A stretch of 28,925 bases of DNA, taken from UBA2773 sp964643985. Its GTDB lineage: Bacteria; Patescibacteriota; Minisyncoccia; Moranbacterales; DUUL01. Both the position numbers and the translations under genes were made by a program. Below, in pieces: positions 1-8,787 of this stretch; within the stretch, counting starts at the first letter, position 1, and every line of letters starts with the position of its first letter. The stretch lies in assembly GCA_964643985.1 (NCBI GenBank), contig CAZXUS010000014.1:1-28925 (forward strand), given 5' to 3'. A model generated the notes under the pieces. The model worked only from the letters and a program-made list of their open reading frames with translations. It did not search any database and had not been told where the DNA came from.

Positions 1-843
1 GATGGAGCGGCGAAAAGTATTTTAGAGGGAGGCAGTAAAAAAATTAGTGATTGGAGCAACAAAGCCAAAAAAGGAGCTAAATGGGCCGCTTATAAAACTA
101 CTCAACCTAAACGTAGAGAAGCAATCAAAGAAGGTCTTAAGCATAGAATGGAAAACGATCCAGTTTTAAGAAGATTAACCAAAAAAGGACAGGATGATAT
201 TCAGGCTAAGCGAATAGCTAAAGCTAAGAAGACTTATGGTGGAGACGAGGGAGCGGCAACAAGAAATTATAATGTGGGCAAAGCTCAAGAAAAAATTAAA
301 AAATGGAAAGACAACCCACCTACTGGAAATGAGCTTGATACAATGTTTTCTAAAGGTAACGAAGAAGATAAATTGGCAGCCACTTTATATAAATCTCAAA
401 ATAATCAGATTGGTATTGATGATGCTGGAAACAATCAATATGAAACTGCTATGAAAAATTTAAAAGGGCAAACTGGACTACAAGGACAGGTTGAAAGAGA
501 AACCAAAAAAGAAAACATGGGAGCTTTCATGGACTATGAAATAAAAGAAGCTGATCTTAATAAGACTAGTCCAGTAGATTACGTTAAAATACAAAAATTA
601 TACAAAAAGAAACTGGATAAAAAGAACAACAGAGCTTTATTTAAAGATCAAAACAGAGAATTTTATCTTAATGGCGATGGTAGTTTGAAAACAGAGGTGG
701 TCGATTATTTATATGTTAGATCGCAAGGACTAGAGAAGGATGCCAGGGCTAAAATGGCTGATGTTGGATTTTTCAAAGACCAAAAAGTTCTTAAGGCGCT
801 AGAGAGGGATGATAAAGGGCAGTTTATATTAGGACAAAGATAA
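1..843 (+). CDS. C-terminal part of a probable VirB6/TrbL-like T4SS protein (5' end outside window)
   Basis: The reading frame is open from base 1, so the gene starts upstream. The Met codon at 148 is internal, and 280 residues are visible. The visible part is hydrophilic, very rich in Lys, Asp, Asn and Gln, without membrane segments, and looks like a long cytoplasmic or extracellular tail. No domain is recognised from sequence alone. Position drives the call: in CPR genomes the gene ahead of the unknown-PrgI-TraC-VirB4 run is commonly a large polytopic VirB6/TrbL-type channel protein with a long charged C-terminal tail. The next gene starts 39 bases downstream, which fits one operon. It could equally be an unrelated charged protein. 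The T4SS assignment is inference and needs the missing N-terminus. Confidence 0.45.
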   Translation, partial: DGAAKSILEGGSKKISDWSNKAKKGAKWAAYKTTQPKRREAIKEGLKHRMENDPVLRRLTKKGQDDIQAKRIAKAKKTYGGDEGAATRNYNVGKAQEKIKKWKDNPPTGNELDTMFSKGNEEDKLAATLYKSQNNQIGIDDAGNNQYETAMKNLKGQTGLQGQVERETKKENMGAFMDYEIKEADLNKTSPVDYVKIQKLYKKKLDKKNNRALFKDQNREFYLNGDGSLKTEVVDYLYVRSQGLEKDARAKMADVGFFKDQKVLKALERDDKGQFILGQR

Positions 844-882
844 AATTAAAAAATTTAATTTAAAAAAGCTGTAAATAAAAAA

Positions 883-1779
883 ATGGAAGAAAAAAAAACA
901 TCAAATCAGTTTAATCCAGTTTATGCTATCGATTTAATTAAAAAAGAAGATAGTCAAAAAAAGTGGTCAGAACAAAAGAAAAAATTACCGAGAAATGTTC
1001 GGTATGGTTTGATTAATTCAAAAACTGAAGAATTGATAAAAGCGTTAGGGGAAAAGTATCAGTTGAATTCAGCGGAAAAAGTGGGCGGTTTGTCAAGTTT
1101 GATTGAAAATTTTATGGCGGGAGAATTAAATGAGGAATTACTTAAAAAAGAAGTTTTTCAGCGTTTTCAATTTAATGTTTCTTTGATGACTAATTTTTTA
1201 GCGGATTTTAAAAAAATTATCGAAGAGATAAATAAAATCGGAATAAAAGCGGTTAAAGAAGATTTAGTAGTTTTGAGTTTCAAAGAACTTTTAGAAAAAT
1301 TTCCAGAAATTAAACAACAAGAAATTGGAGTGCAATTAATATTTTTTCCGAAAGAAGAGGAACGAAAAAAACCGACTATTGAAAATTGGATTATTGATTA
1401 TCGTTTAAGAAAAACCGAACAGCAAAAAACTGCTATTTTAAATGTAAGCGATTACTTGTATAATAGTAAAAACACCCAGGAATTGGATGCTGAAGAAAAA
1501 GATGAGTTGTCGATAATTTTAAAAGCCTTTGAAAATAATGGGATTACTTATTACAACACCTTGTTTGAGCGAATTGATTTTGAAATAATAAAATTATTAG
1601 ACAAAAATAAAAAATCTAAAAGCAAATTCAAGATAACTAAAATGGAAAGTAAGCCTTATCACGAAAGTGATAAAAACATGGTTTTTAAAAAACCTAAACC
1701 AGTCGTGAAAATAGTCTCTCCAAAAATAGAAAAAACAGAAAAGCAAGCCAATGTTTTGGATTTAAATAATTATGTTTAA
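883..1779 (+). CDS. Unknown soluble protein in T4SS-like operon
   Basis: A 298-residue charged, largely helical protein with no signal peptide or membrane segment. I do not recognise an assigned family. Residues about 40-145 read as a helical bundle. Residues about 165-217 (PTIENWIIDY, then SDYLYNS and LDAEEKDEL) resemble a Trp-Ile-x-Asp-Tyr plus 'YL-x-N-S' pattern that I associate with uncharacterised CPR proteins; this is a weak recollection, not a search result. The C-terminus (about 240-298) is Lys/Pro-rich and probably disordered. It lies between the VirB6-like tail and PrgI, and its stop is only two bases from the next ATG, so it is co-translated with the T4SS genes. The start is preceded by a run of A without a Shine-Dalgarno site. 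Confidence 0.7.
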   Translation: MEEKKTSNQFNPVYAIDLIKKEDSQKKWSEQKKKLPRNVRYGLINSKTEELIKALGEKYQLNSAEKVGGLSSLIENFMAGELNEELLKKEVFQRFQFNVSLMTNFLADFKKIIEEINKIGIKAVKEDLVVLSFKELLEKFPEIKQQEIGVQLIFFPKEEERKKPTIENWIIDYRLRKTEQQKTAILNVSDYLYNSKNTQELDAEEKDELSIILKAFENNGITYYNTLFERIDFEIIKLLDKNKKSKSKFKITKMESKPYHESDKNMVFKKPKPVVKIVSPKIEKTEKQANVLDLNNYV

Positions 1780-1781
1780 AA

Positions 1782-2186
1782 ATGAGTCGACAAAGAGAGG
1801 TTCCTCAGTTTATAGGAATTGAAGACAAAATAGCATTTCAATTAACCGCTAAACAATTAGGCTGGGCTGGTTTGGGTTGTTTTTTGGGTTTTATAGCTTG
1901 GGTTTTGTTGGAGAAAACTTATTTTATAATAACAGCGGTAATTATTGCTCTTTTTATTCTGGCGGTTCTTTTTATAAAACCTTATGGACAGACTCTGCCG
2001 GTTTTTTTAAAAAATGCTTTTATTTTCACTTTTAAACCCAAGATTTATATTTGGCGAAAAGGCTACCAAAGTAATCCCGTAGAAATAAAAAATAAAAAAC
2101 CAAAAATTATTTCTAAAAAAACGAAACGAAAAGTTAGTTCGCAGGAAATTAGAAAAGCAATTCAATCGCTGGATGTTTATGAGTGA
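1782..2186 (+). CDS. PrgI family membrane protein
   Basis: 134 residues. The N-terminal stretch (REVPQFIGIEDKIAFQLTAK, residues 5-24) is typical of PrgI-family proteins, which occur beside VirB4-type ATPases in Gram-positive and CPR T4SS loci. Two membrane helices follow at about 26-43 and 46-65, then a conserved-looking KPYGQTLP turn and a basic cytoplasmic tail. By family role it is probably an inner-membrane component analogous to VirB3 that docks the VirB4 ATPase. The start lies two bases after the preceding stop. The stop is TGA at 2184-2186 and falls inside an intergenic repeat unit (2183-2200), so the repeat may have set the present C-terminus. Confidence 0.85.
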   Translation: MSRQREVPQFIGIEDKIAFQLTAKQLGWAGLGCFLGFIAWVLLEKTYFIITAVIIALFILAVLFIKPYGQTLPVFLKNAFIFTFKPKIYIWRKGYQSNPVEIKNKKPKIISKKTKRKVSSQEIRKAIQSLDVYE

Positions 2187-2206
2187 TCGGAAATAGTCCT
2201 ATAAAA
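2183..2206 (+). repeat. Single end of dispersed GGAAAYAGTCC repeat, overlapping the PrgI stop
   Basis: GTGATCGGAAATAGTCCT at 2183-2200 matches GTGATTGGAAATAGTCCC at 22829-22846 at 16 of 18 positions. It continues as ATAAAA, as does the copy ending at 9949. The TGA within it is the stop codon of the PrgI gene. No inverted partner is visible upstream, so this is a solo end or a degenerate element. Confidence 0.6.
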
Positions 2207-2223
2207 AATAAAAAAATAAAAAA

Positions 2224-2883
2224 ATGAACGGGAAGGGAAATTCACTACAGGAAAAAATGGATATTGTTGAAATCAAAGAAGACGTGGTTGTTATGAAAGA
2301 CGGTTCTTTGAGGGCGGTTTTAGCGACGACGGCGATTAATATGGATTTAAAATCAGAAGAAGAACAACAAGCTATTATCTATAATTTTCAACAATTTTTA
2401 ACTACTTTTGATTTTAGTTTTCAAATAGTGGTTTCTTCTAGGCAATTTAATATCAATCCTTACGTTAATCAATTAAAAAAGCGAATCAAACTAGAAGAGA
2501 ATGTTTTGCTGAAAAATCAAATAAAAGATTATGTGGATTTTATTGAAGAGTTAATTGGACTTTCTAATGTGATGTCAAAAATGTTTTACATTGTAGTTCC
2601 TTTTTACGTAGTAGAAGTTAAAAATCAGGGAATTTTTAAAAAAATATTTTCAGTAGCTAATAAAAAAAAGGCGTTATATCAGAATCATGAAAGTTTTGAG
2701 ACTTACAAAAATCAATTATTTCAAAGAGCGGAACAGATTAAGTCTTCTTTGTCGAGTATGGGTTTAAGCGGGGCGATGTTGCAGACAGAAGAGCTGATAG
2801 AGCTATATTACAATGCTTATAACCCTTCTGAATTTGAATATGTTGATTTAGAAAATATTTCATCACTAGATCTTGAAAAGTAA
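2224..2883 (+). CDS. TraC-like protein (stand-alone N-terminal part of a VirB4/TraC ATPase)
   Basis: 219 residues. The N-terminal part (MDIVEIKEDVVVMKDGSLRA, residues 12-31, then a segment ending FDFSFQIVVSSRQFN) is the fold seen at the N-terminus of TraC/VirB4 proteins. CPR T4SS loci often encode it as a separate gene just before virB4. There is no Walker A motif and no clear membrane segment. The second half is helical, with a hydrophobic MFYIVVPFYVV strand at about 120-130. It sits 17 bases ahead of the VirB4 gene and probably complements VirB4 in the same complex. The start follows a run of A with no Shine-Dalgarno site. The family link is from pattern and context. I am confident of the gene and fairly confident of the TraC-like label. 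Confidence 0.75.
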   Translation: MNGKGNSLQEKMDIVEIKEDVVVMKDGSLRAVLATTAINMDLKSEEEQQAIIYNFQQFLTTFDFSFQIVVSSRQFNINPYVNQLKKRIKLEENVLLKNQIKDYVDFIEELIGLSNVMSKMFYIVVPFYVVEVKNQGIFKKIFSVANKKKALYQNHESFETYKNQLFQRAEQIKSSLSSMGLSGAMLQTEELIELYYNAYNPSEFEYVDLENISSLDLEK

Positions 2884-2900
2884 TAAAATAAAAAAGTTAA

Positions 2901-4727
2901 ATGTTTAAAGCATTTCAAAAAAAAGAAAAAAAAGAAACTTCAAAGGAGCCAGATCAAAAAACCAAAAGCTATGGAGAAGTTGACATTTTAAATAAAGAAG
3001 CCGTTTATCAAAAAGGTTTAACAAGGGTTCTGGATTTTATTGCACCAGCAGCTTTTGGGGTTTCAAGCGCTTATTTACAAATAGGGGAAGTTTATTGTCG
3101 AACGATTTTTGTTTCAGCTTATCCTCGAGTGCTTTCAATCGGTTGGTCAAGTCGAATTATCACTCTTGATTTACCAATTGATATTTCTTTTTTTATTCAT
3201 CCGGTTAATACGACTAAGGTGTTAAAAACTTTGAAAAAAAAGGTGGCCCAAATTCAATCTCAAATTAATATTGAAAGCGAGAAGGGATTAGTGAGGAATC
3301 CCGAGTTAGAAATGGCTCACAGAAATGTTGAAGAATTGAGAGATAAACTGCAAGAAGGAGTTGAAAAAGTTTTTAAATTTGGTTTATATGTAAATATTTA
3401 CGCTAAAGATTTAGCAGGTTTAGAAAAAAACACTGATGTTCTAGAATCATCATTGGAGGCAATGTCAATTTTTACTAAAAAAGCAGTTTTTAGAATGAAA
3501 GAAGGCTTTGATTCTTGTTTACCGCTTTGTTCTGACAAATTAATGATTGGTTCAGATCTTAATACGGCACCACTTTCCACGGCTTTTCCTTTTATTTCTT
3601 CCAATGTCACCTCTAATCAAGGGATTATGTATGGAATTAATAAACACAATAATTCTTTGATTTTATTTGATCGATTTTCAATGGAAAATGCCAATACGGT
3701 AGTTTTTGCTAAGTCTGGAGCAGGAAAAAGTTATACTATTAAATTAGAAATTTTGCGATCCTTGATGTTAGGAACGGACTCGATTATTATCGACCCTGAA
3801 GATGAATATCGTTATTTAGCTGAGGCGGTTGGAGGAAGCTATATTTCAGTTTCTTTAAATTCCTCTCATCATATCAATCCTTTTTCACTGCAAGCTAATA
3901 ATGATGAGAATATGGAAGAAATTTTAAGATCAAATGCGGTTGATTTAATTGGACTGTTTAAATTGATGTTGGGGAATATCACCCCAGAAGAAGATACCGT
4001 TTTAGCTAGAGCTATTTATGAAACTTATTTAGTTCGAGATATTAATCAAAACACTTCTATTGAAGATTTACCTAATAAAGAAATGCCTTTATTGACAGAT
4101 TTTCATGAAATTTTAAAAAATATGGAAGGGGCCGAGGATTTAGCGATGCGAGTGGAAAAATATACCCAAGGGGTTTACAAGGGATTTTTAAATCAACCCT
4201 CAAATATTATTTTAAAAAATCGACTGATAGTTTTTAATATTAGAGATTTAGAAGACGAATTAAGACCGATTGCGATGTATCTGATTCTAAAATATATTTG
4301 GAACGAGGTTCGGTTTAACGTTAAAAAAAGATTAATAACAGTTGATGAGGCTTGGTGGATGATGCAACATGAAGACGGAGCTAAATTTTTATTTTCCATC
4401 GCTAAGCGAATTAGAAAATATTATGGTGGGTTGACTACAATTACTCAAGATATTTCTGATTTTTTAGGTTCTTCTCATGGAAAAGCAATTGTTTCCAATT
4501 CTTCTATTCAGTTGTTAATGAAACAGTCAAAATCCTCAGTGGATGTAGTGGCCGACACTTTTTATTTAACTGACAAGGAAAAATATTTTTTAATGGAAAC
4601 TCAGGTGGGAGAAGGAATATTTTTTGCGGGCAACAAAAGAGCTGCCATTCAAGTTATTGCTTCTTATAATGAAGATAAGATTATTACCACTAATCCGGCC
4701 CAAAGAATGGAAATGGAAAAGAAATAG
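2901..4727 (+). CDS. VirB4-type T4SS ATPase
   Basis: 608 residues, AAA+/FtsK-HerA-like ATPase that powers T4SS assembly and transport at the inner membrane. Walker A is seen as AKSGAGKSYT, with Lys276 and Ser277 as nucleotide-binding residues. Walker B is LITVDEAWW, with Asp482-Glu483, and the VDEAWWMM form is typical of VirB4. IIDPEDEY just after Walker A is also characteristic. Residues 1-25 are a Lys/Glu-rich leader, and about 45-250 is the VirB4/TraC N-terminal region. The length is shorter than classical VirB4 (about 800), which fits the separate TraC-like gene immediately upstream. The gene is preceded by an A-rich sequence rather than a Shine-Dalgarno site. Confidence 0.92.
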   Translation: MFKAFQKKEKKETSKEPDQKTKSYGEVDILNKEAVYQKGLTRVLDFIAPAAFGVSSAYLQIGEVYCRTIFVSAYPRVLSIGWSSRIITLDLPIDISFFIHPVNTTKVLKTLKKKVAQIQSQINIESEKGLVRNPELEMAHRNVEELRDKLQEGVEKVFKFGLYVNIYAKDLAGLEKNTDVLESSLEAMSIFTKKAVFRMKEGFDSCLPLCSDKLMIGSDLNTAPLSTAFPFISSNVTSNQGIMYGINKHNNSLILFDRFSMENANTVVFAKSGAGKSYTIKLEILRSLMLGTDSIIIDPEDEYRYLAEAVGGSYISVSLNSSHHINPFSLQANNDENMEEILRSNAVDLIGLFKLMLGNITPEEDTVLARAIYETYLVRDINQNTSIEDLPNKEMPLLTDFHEILKNMEGAEDLAMRVEKYTQGVYKGFLNQPSNIILKNRLIVFNIRDLEDELRPIAMYLILKYIWNEVRFNVKKRLITVDEAWWMMQHEDGAKFLFSIAKRIRKYYGGLTTITQDISDFLGSSHGKAIVSNSSIQLLMKQSKSSVDVVADTFYLTDKEKYFLMETQVGEGIFFAGNKRAAIQVIASYNEDKIITTNPAQRMEMEKK

Positions 4728-4757
4728 AGTTGATTCTAAGAATAAATTATATTTCAG

Positions 4758-5243
4758 ATGAGTGAAGCATATTTATATCAACAAGAACTAAAAAAACAGA
4801 GAGAACAAGAGAAGGATTCGCAGTTCGTGAAAAATATTAAAAAATCAAAAATTATTGAAGAATCTGAAAGTGTTAAGGATGCAGAAGTGACGATTCTTTC
4901 TTATTTTATAGTAGTGTTGGCAATTGTAGCTGATTTACTAGGTTTAATTCCTTTTGCCGGAAATTTTCTAGGATTAGTTTTTGGAATTTTGTTAGCAATG
5001 TTATATTTTTTTAATGGTTTAGGAAAAGGTAGTTTAAAGAGAAGAACAAGAAAAACATTTAGACGTTGGATTTTAAGGTTGGTTTTATATTTAATTGAAC
5101 TTTTGGCGATAGGGTTTAGTTGGTTGCCACTCTTTACGATTGAAGCTTTGATTGATTTTTCTTTGTCTAAAAGAGGTTTCTATAAAACAGTGGCGAAGGT
5201 TGAAAAAATTACGAATAAGTTAAAAAAATTAAAAAAAGGTTAA
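4758..5243 (+). CDS. Small membrane protein of T4SS-like operon, unknown
   Basis: 161 residues. The N-terminus (1-43) is a charged, coiled-coil-like stretch rich in Gln, Glu and Lys. Hydrophobic helices follow at about 46-64 and 66-87. A basic loop (KGSLKRRTRKTFRRW) precedes another hydrophobic region at about 104-133, and the tail is Lys-rich. The arrangement suggests a polytopic inner-membrane protein with cytoplasmic ends. I do not recognise a family. It lies 30 bases after VirB4 and 17 bases before the next gene, so it is almost certainly cotranscribed with the T4SS genes. A role in the membrane part of that machine is inferred from position only. Confidence 0.7.
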   Translation: MSEAYLYQQELKKQREQEKDSQFVKNIKKSKIIEESESVKDAEVTILSYFIVVLAIVADLLGLIPFAGNFLGLVFGILLAMLYFFNGLGKGSLKRRTRKTFRRWILRLVLYLIELLAIGFSWLPLFTIEALIDFSLSKRGFYKTVAKVEKITNKLKKLKKG

Positions 5244-5260
5244 AAATTTTTAATAAAAAA

Positions 5261-5941
5261 ATGCTAACTCAAATCAAAAAAAATCAAAATTTAATAATGC
5301 TTTTTATAGAGATCGCCTTAGTTTATCTAGGTTTTTGGTTTTTACTAAACAATCTGAACACCAATGGTGTTTGGGAGACGGTAATTTTGAACATTTTGTT
5401 TTTCCTTGTTTTTCCGGTTTTTATTTTAAAAGGAGAATTTAAAAATCAATATTTATTACAAAAAATAAAATCAAAACTAAACATTAAAGTTTGTGGACAA
5501 GTTTTAGTTTTTTGGATAATTGTGTTAATTTTGTTTTTAAAATTTGATTTTTTGATTTTTTTGAAATTAAATTATTTATCAAGAGTAGATTGGTTTTTAA
5601 CTGATTGGTGGGCTATATTTTTTATTGATTTAATTTTAATTCCTTTAATTTTATTTTCTCAGGAATTTTTCTTTCGAAATTTTTTATTGAATAAATTAAA
5701 AAATATCTTTTCAATTAAAATAGCCTTAATAATTCAAGCGGGATTATTTGTTCTGTTTGAAGTTTTATTTTTTGAAATTTTTCAATGGCAATTTGTTCTG
5801 TTTAATTTTTTAACAGCTTTATTTCTAGGCGGTTTGTTTGTTCAAACTAAATCAATTTGGTATTCATTTTTTGTTCGTTGGAGTTTAATACTAATGTTGG
5901 ACGGAATAATCTTATATAAAATTCAAAATCTTAAACCTTAA
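5261..5941 (+). CDS. CPBP (CAAX protease)-like membrane protein, probably catalytically inactive
   Basis: 226 residues, very hydrophobic, with about six membrane helices. The C-terminal half has the layout of the CPBP/Abi intramembrane protease family: SQEFFFRNFLLNKL at about 133-146 stands where EExxxR is usual, followed by two hydrophobic segments and GGLFVQTKSIWYSFFVRW at about 190-207. The first Glu of EExxxR is Gln134. The His of motif 2 appears replaced by Glu167, and the C-terminal His by Arg206. If the family match is right, this is a pseudo-enzyme. It sits between a small T4SS membrane protein and the large surface protein, nine bases before the latter. CPBP homology is by eye, so an unrelated polytopic protein remains possible. 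Confidence 0.6.
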   Translation: MLTQIKKNQNLIMLFIEIALVYLGFWFLLNNLNTNGVWETVILNILFFLVFPVFILKGEFKNQYLLQKIKSKLNIKVCGQVLVFWIIVLILFLKFDFLIFLKLNYLSRVDWFLTDWWAIFFIDLILIPLILFSQEFFFRNFLLNKLKNIFSIKIALIIQAGLFVLFEVLFFEIFQWQFVLFNFLTALFLGGLFVQTKSIWYSFFVRWSLILMLDGIILYKIQNLKP

Positions 5942-5949
5942 TAAAGACT

Positions 5950-8787
5950 ATGCAAAAAAATAAATTTAAAATAAAGGTTATATATGTTTTTTTAATGATA
6001 AGTCTTATTTTTGGAAATTCAATCGGGATTGTTCAGGCCTTTGGGAGCAGCGTCAGTGTTCCTTCGTTTGAAGAAATTGCGGATAAGGCTGAAAAGCGTT
6101 ATGGGTTTAATAGCAATACATTAAGACAATCTCAAGGAAAGGCCTACTATCCTCAGGCCGAGATATTTTTTGATAAAACTGCTCCAAAAAAAGGGGAAAA
6201 AGTGACGGCCACGGCCATGGCTAAATATTTTAAAACTACCAATGAAGATCTTTATTATAACTGGTTTCTTTTTAGAGACGGAGAGAAAGATATTGAAGAG
6301 GCAAAGCGATTGGCGATGGGAATAGTGGCCCGAGGAGATTTTGATCCAGTTTTATTTGAGACTGATTATTCTAGTGGGAGTAGTGATCCTGATCGAGATG
6401 GCTATGATGCTTCCTTCGGCGGAGATGACGGAGTGGGCGGACGAAGGGGTACTCCAAGGGGAAATGGTGAGTATGAATCTGAAAACTATATTGATCCCGA
6501 TTCTAAACAAATAGTTGATACTAATGCAATCTCTAGATGTTACCGGCATAATTTTGGGGTTTCTAATCCTGAAGATAGTGATTATGGGGAAGTTAAAGCT
6601 GGACAGGATCGGATTATTGAATGTGAACATAAATTTGCGAAAGCTGATAAAACCGATGAATTTACGAATTCTGATCCCGATGAACCTGTTTTGATAAAAT
6701 GCAAAAATAATCATCACGTTGGTGACGGTCTATTTTCTACCAACGAAGAAGCTTGTTGGCGATTAGATCCTACTAGTTCAGATACAGACGGAGATGGTTT
6801 TAGTGACGAGGCTGATTTGGTTGGTTTGGGGCAGTCTCAGTTGACTTGGACTTTTCGGGAAGGAGATCGAGTTGGAATTATCATAGAAGGAACCTCGATG
6901 GTAATTATCAATGAAGGTGCGAATGATTCTGGTACTGCCATTACAAGTGAGTCCATAAATCTAGATGGTGATTTATCGGGAACATCCTCAACGGAGACTG
7001 ACGGAGGAAGCGTTAGTATGAGTGGAGATGCCAGTGTGAATGCAGATGGAGACGCGAGTGCTTTTAGTACTAGTAGCGTTAGTAGTGATTCAACCTCGGA
7101 AACTGATTTGGAGGGGGGTATTTCTTTTGGGGTGACCGAAGAGACAGTTGCTACTGACAGAGACACAGAGTTAAACCCTTATTATAAGATAGCTTGGGCC
7201 GGTTTAGATTTTTGCGACAAGGAGAAAGTCGAGGGTGGTAGTAAAAAAAAATTAATTGAGAATGATGAATGTGAAAGGAATGACGATTATGGCTTTACCT
7301 ATTTGGCCACCAAATCTGTTTTCGAAAAAAGCGCCGAATTATTAAAAAGCAATTTAAATTTTACTCCGATGGTTCCGCAGTTTAATGTTGAAAATAATGA
7401 TTATTCTGATTATATTACGGTTCAGTCAAATTTTGTGCAAAGCGAGGTTAGTGATGATTTTATTTACTATGATTGGGATGTTTATTATTGCGAAGAAGGT
7501 GATCTTGATGAATGTACAAGCCAGGGAGACAGGCTTACTCCCTCTTCTTGTAGCGACGGGGAAATTTTGGGAAAATGTGCTAAATATCTCGATTCAAATT
7601 CTTATGCCGAGGGAATTGGAATTAATAAAATAAAATTTAAACTAGAAGACAACTTTCTTTCTGAAAAAGGAATTCGGGATAATTTTTATTTAAAAGTTTT
7701 CTTAAAAGTCAAGAGAAATAAAAATGATTCAATGGTTGGAATCTCTAGTGTTGATATTCCTGTTATGGTCAATGACAATGTTATTAAATTTTTTAAAGTT
7801 TCCAAGCAAGCATCGGGTAAATATGGTTTTGATCCAAGTTTAGATGGAATTTGTGGTGGTGGAGATTATAATAAAATTTGTCCAGTTTATCCTGGTCAAA
7901 TAATTGCTGCTCAGGCTGATGTCGATATAGATGGAAGGGGAATTTCTAACGCGGAGTCTTATTTATGGGAATTAAACGGGCAACAATTAACAGCTCCAAA
8001 ATCTGGAGCGGAAGATTGTTCTTTTGCAAATGACGGTTGTAATTTAAAAGAAACAGTTTATTTACCAATATTAAATTTAGGGGTAGGCTTGCAAAGTATT
8101 TCTCTTAAAGTTAAAAAAGATCAGGGCGAGGAAATTACCAGTGAACGATTAATTTCAGTTATTGAACCAATGGCTAAGTTGGTTAGTGATAATCCCAATG
8201 CTTGGCCTTGGTCTTGGGTTGTGGATGAGGAAGCGGGGGTAAGTGAGGAATCAGACAAGGTTTTTGTGGGTAAGATTGGAGAAATCGTTTCTTTTAAGGC
8301 TGATTTAGTGCCCAGTTATTTAGATAATAACTTAGCAGAAGAAAGTATTAGTCTAATTTGGTCAATTAATGGTCAAGAAGTAGACGGTGCTTTTATAAGT
8401 AAAAATTCCGCTCAATCAATCGTTTTGAATAATCAGAATATTGACTTTAAGTTAACCGGAAAAGAAGGAGATTCTTTGAATCTAGAGGTTGAAGTTGTGA
8501 AAAATTTTTCAGCTGAGGATAAGTTGGTTTTAAAAGATAATTGGAATATCAACACAGTAAAAGCACTAGAAAGTAAAAAGGCGATTACTCTTAAACAAAC
8601 CGATGATGATTCGTTCGGAGTTGTTGTTAAAGGCAGTTCCATAAGAATGTTTACGGCTTCAACCTTAGCCAATGCTTCTGAGTATTTTATTTTTTCAATA
8701 AGGACAGCTATTGTTCTGATTCTTTTCTGGGTGCTTGTTTCAGGGTCTAATTATTGGCTTGGTCGAGAAATTAAAATAAAAGAATAA
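5950..8787 (+). CDS. Large secreted, C-terminally anchored surface protein with calcium-type Asp motifs
   Basis: 945 residues. A signal peptide is visible (basic start, hydrophobic 10-24, likely cleavage after VQA at 28-30). A hydrophobic helix at about 911-931 followed by a short basic tail anchors the C-terminus. Aspartate-rich motifs DPDRDG (146-151) and DTDGDGFSDEAD (278-289) match the calcium-binding pattern of thrombospondin type 3-like repeats. A Ser/Gly/Asp-rich linker covers about 335-385. The second half has segments such as VYPGQIIAAQADVD and LIWSINGQEVDG that read like PKD/Ig-like beta domains. Cysteines are numerous, which suggests disulfides outside the membrane. No enzyme motif is seen. 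As part of the T4SS-like operon it is a candidate extracellular component, adhesin or scaffold of that system; that role is inference. Confidence 0.8.
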   Translation: MQKNKFKIKVIYVFLMISLIFGNSIGIVQAFGSSVSVPSFEEIADKAEKRYGFNSNTLRQSQGKAYYPQAEIFFDKTAPKKGEKVTATAMAKYFKTTNEDLYYNWFLFRDGEKDIEEAKRLAMGIVARGDFDPVLFETDYSSGSSDPDRDGYDASFGGDDGVGGRRGTPRGNGEYESENYIDPDSKQIVDTNAISRCYRHNFGVSNPEDSDYGEVKAGQDRIIECEHKFAKADKTDEFTNSDPDEPVLIKCKNNHHVGDGLFSTNEEACWRLDPTSSDTDGDGFSDEADLVGLGQSQLTWTFREGDRVGIIIEGTSMVIINEGANDSGTAITSESINLDGDLSGTSSTETDGGSVSMSGDASVNADGDASAFSTSSVSSDSTSETDLEGGISFGVTEETVATDRDTELNPYYKIAWAGLDFCDKEKVEGGSKKKLIENDECERNDDYGFTYLATKSVFEKSAELLKSNLNFTPMVPQFNVENNDYSDYITVQSNFVQSEVSDDFIYYDWDVYYCEEGDLDECTSQGDRLTPSSCSDGEILGKCAKYLDSNSYAEGIGINKIKFKLEDNFLSEKGIRDNFYLKVFLKVKRNKNDSMVGISSVDIPVMVNDNVIKFFKVSKQASGKYGFDPSLDGICGGGDYNKICPVYPGQIIAAQADVDIDGRGISNAESYLWELNGQQLTAPKSGAEDCSFANDGCNLKETVYLPILNLGVGLQSISLKVKKDQGEEITSERLISVIEPMAKLVSDNPNAWPWSWVVDEEAGVSEESDKVFVGKIGEIVSFKADLVPSYLDNNLAEESISLIWSINGQEVDGAFISKNSAQSIVLNNQNIDFKLTGKEGDSLNLEVEVVKNFSAEDKLVLKDNWNINTVKALESKKAITLKQTDDDSFGVVVKGSSIRMFTASTLANASEYFIFSIRTAIVLILFWVLVSGSNYWLGREIKIKE

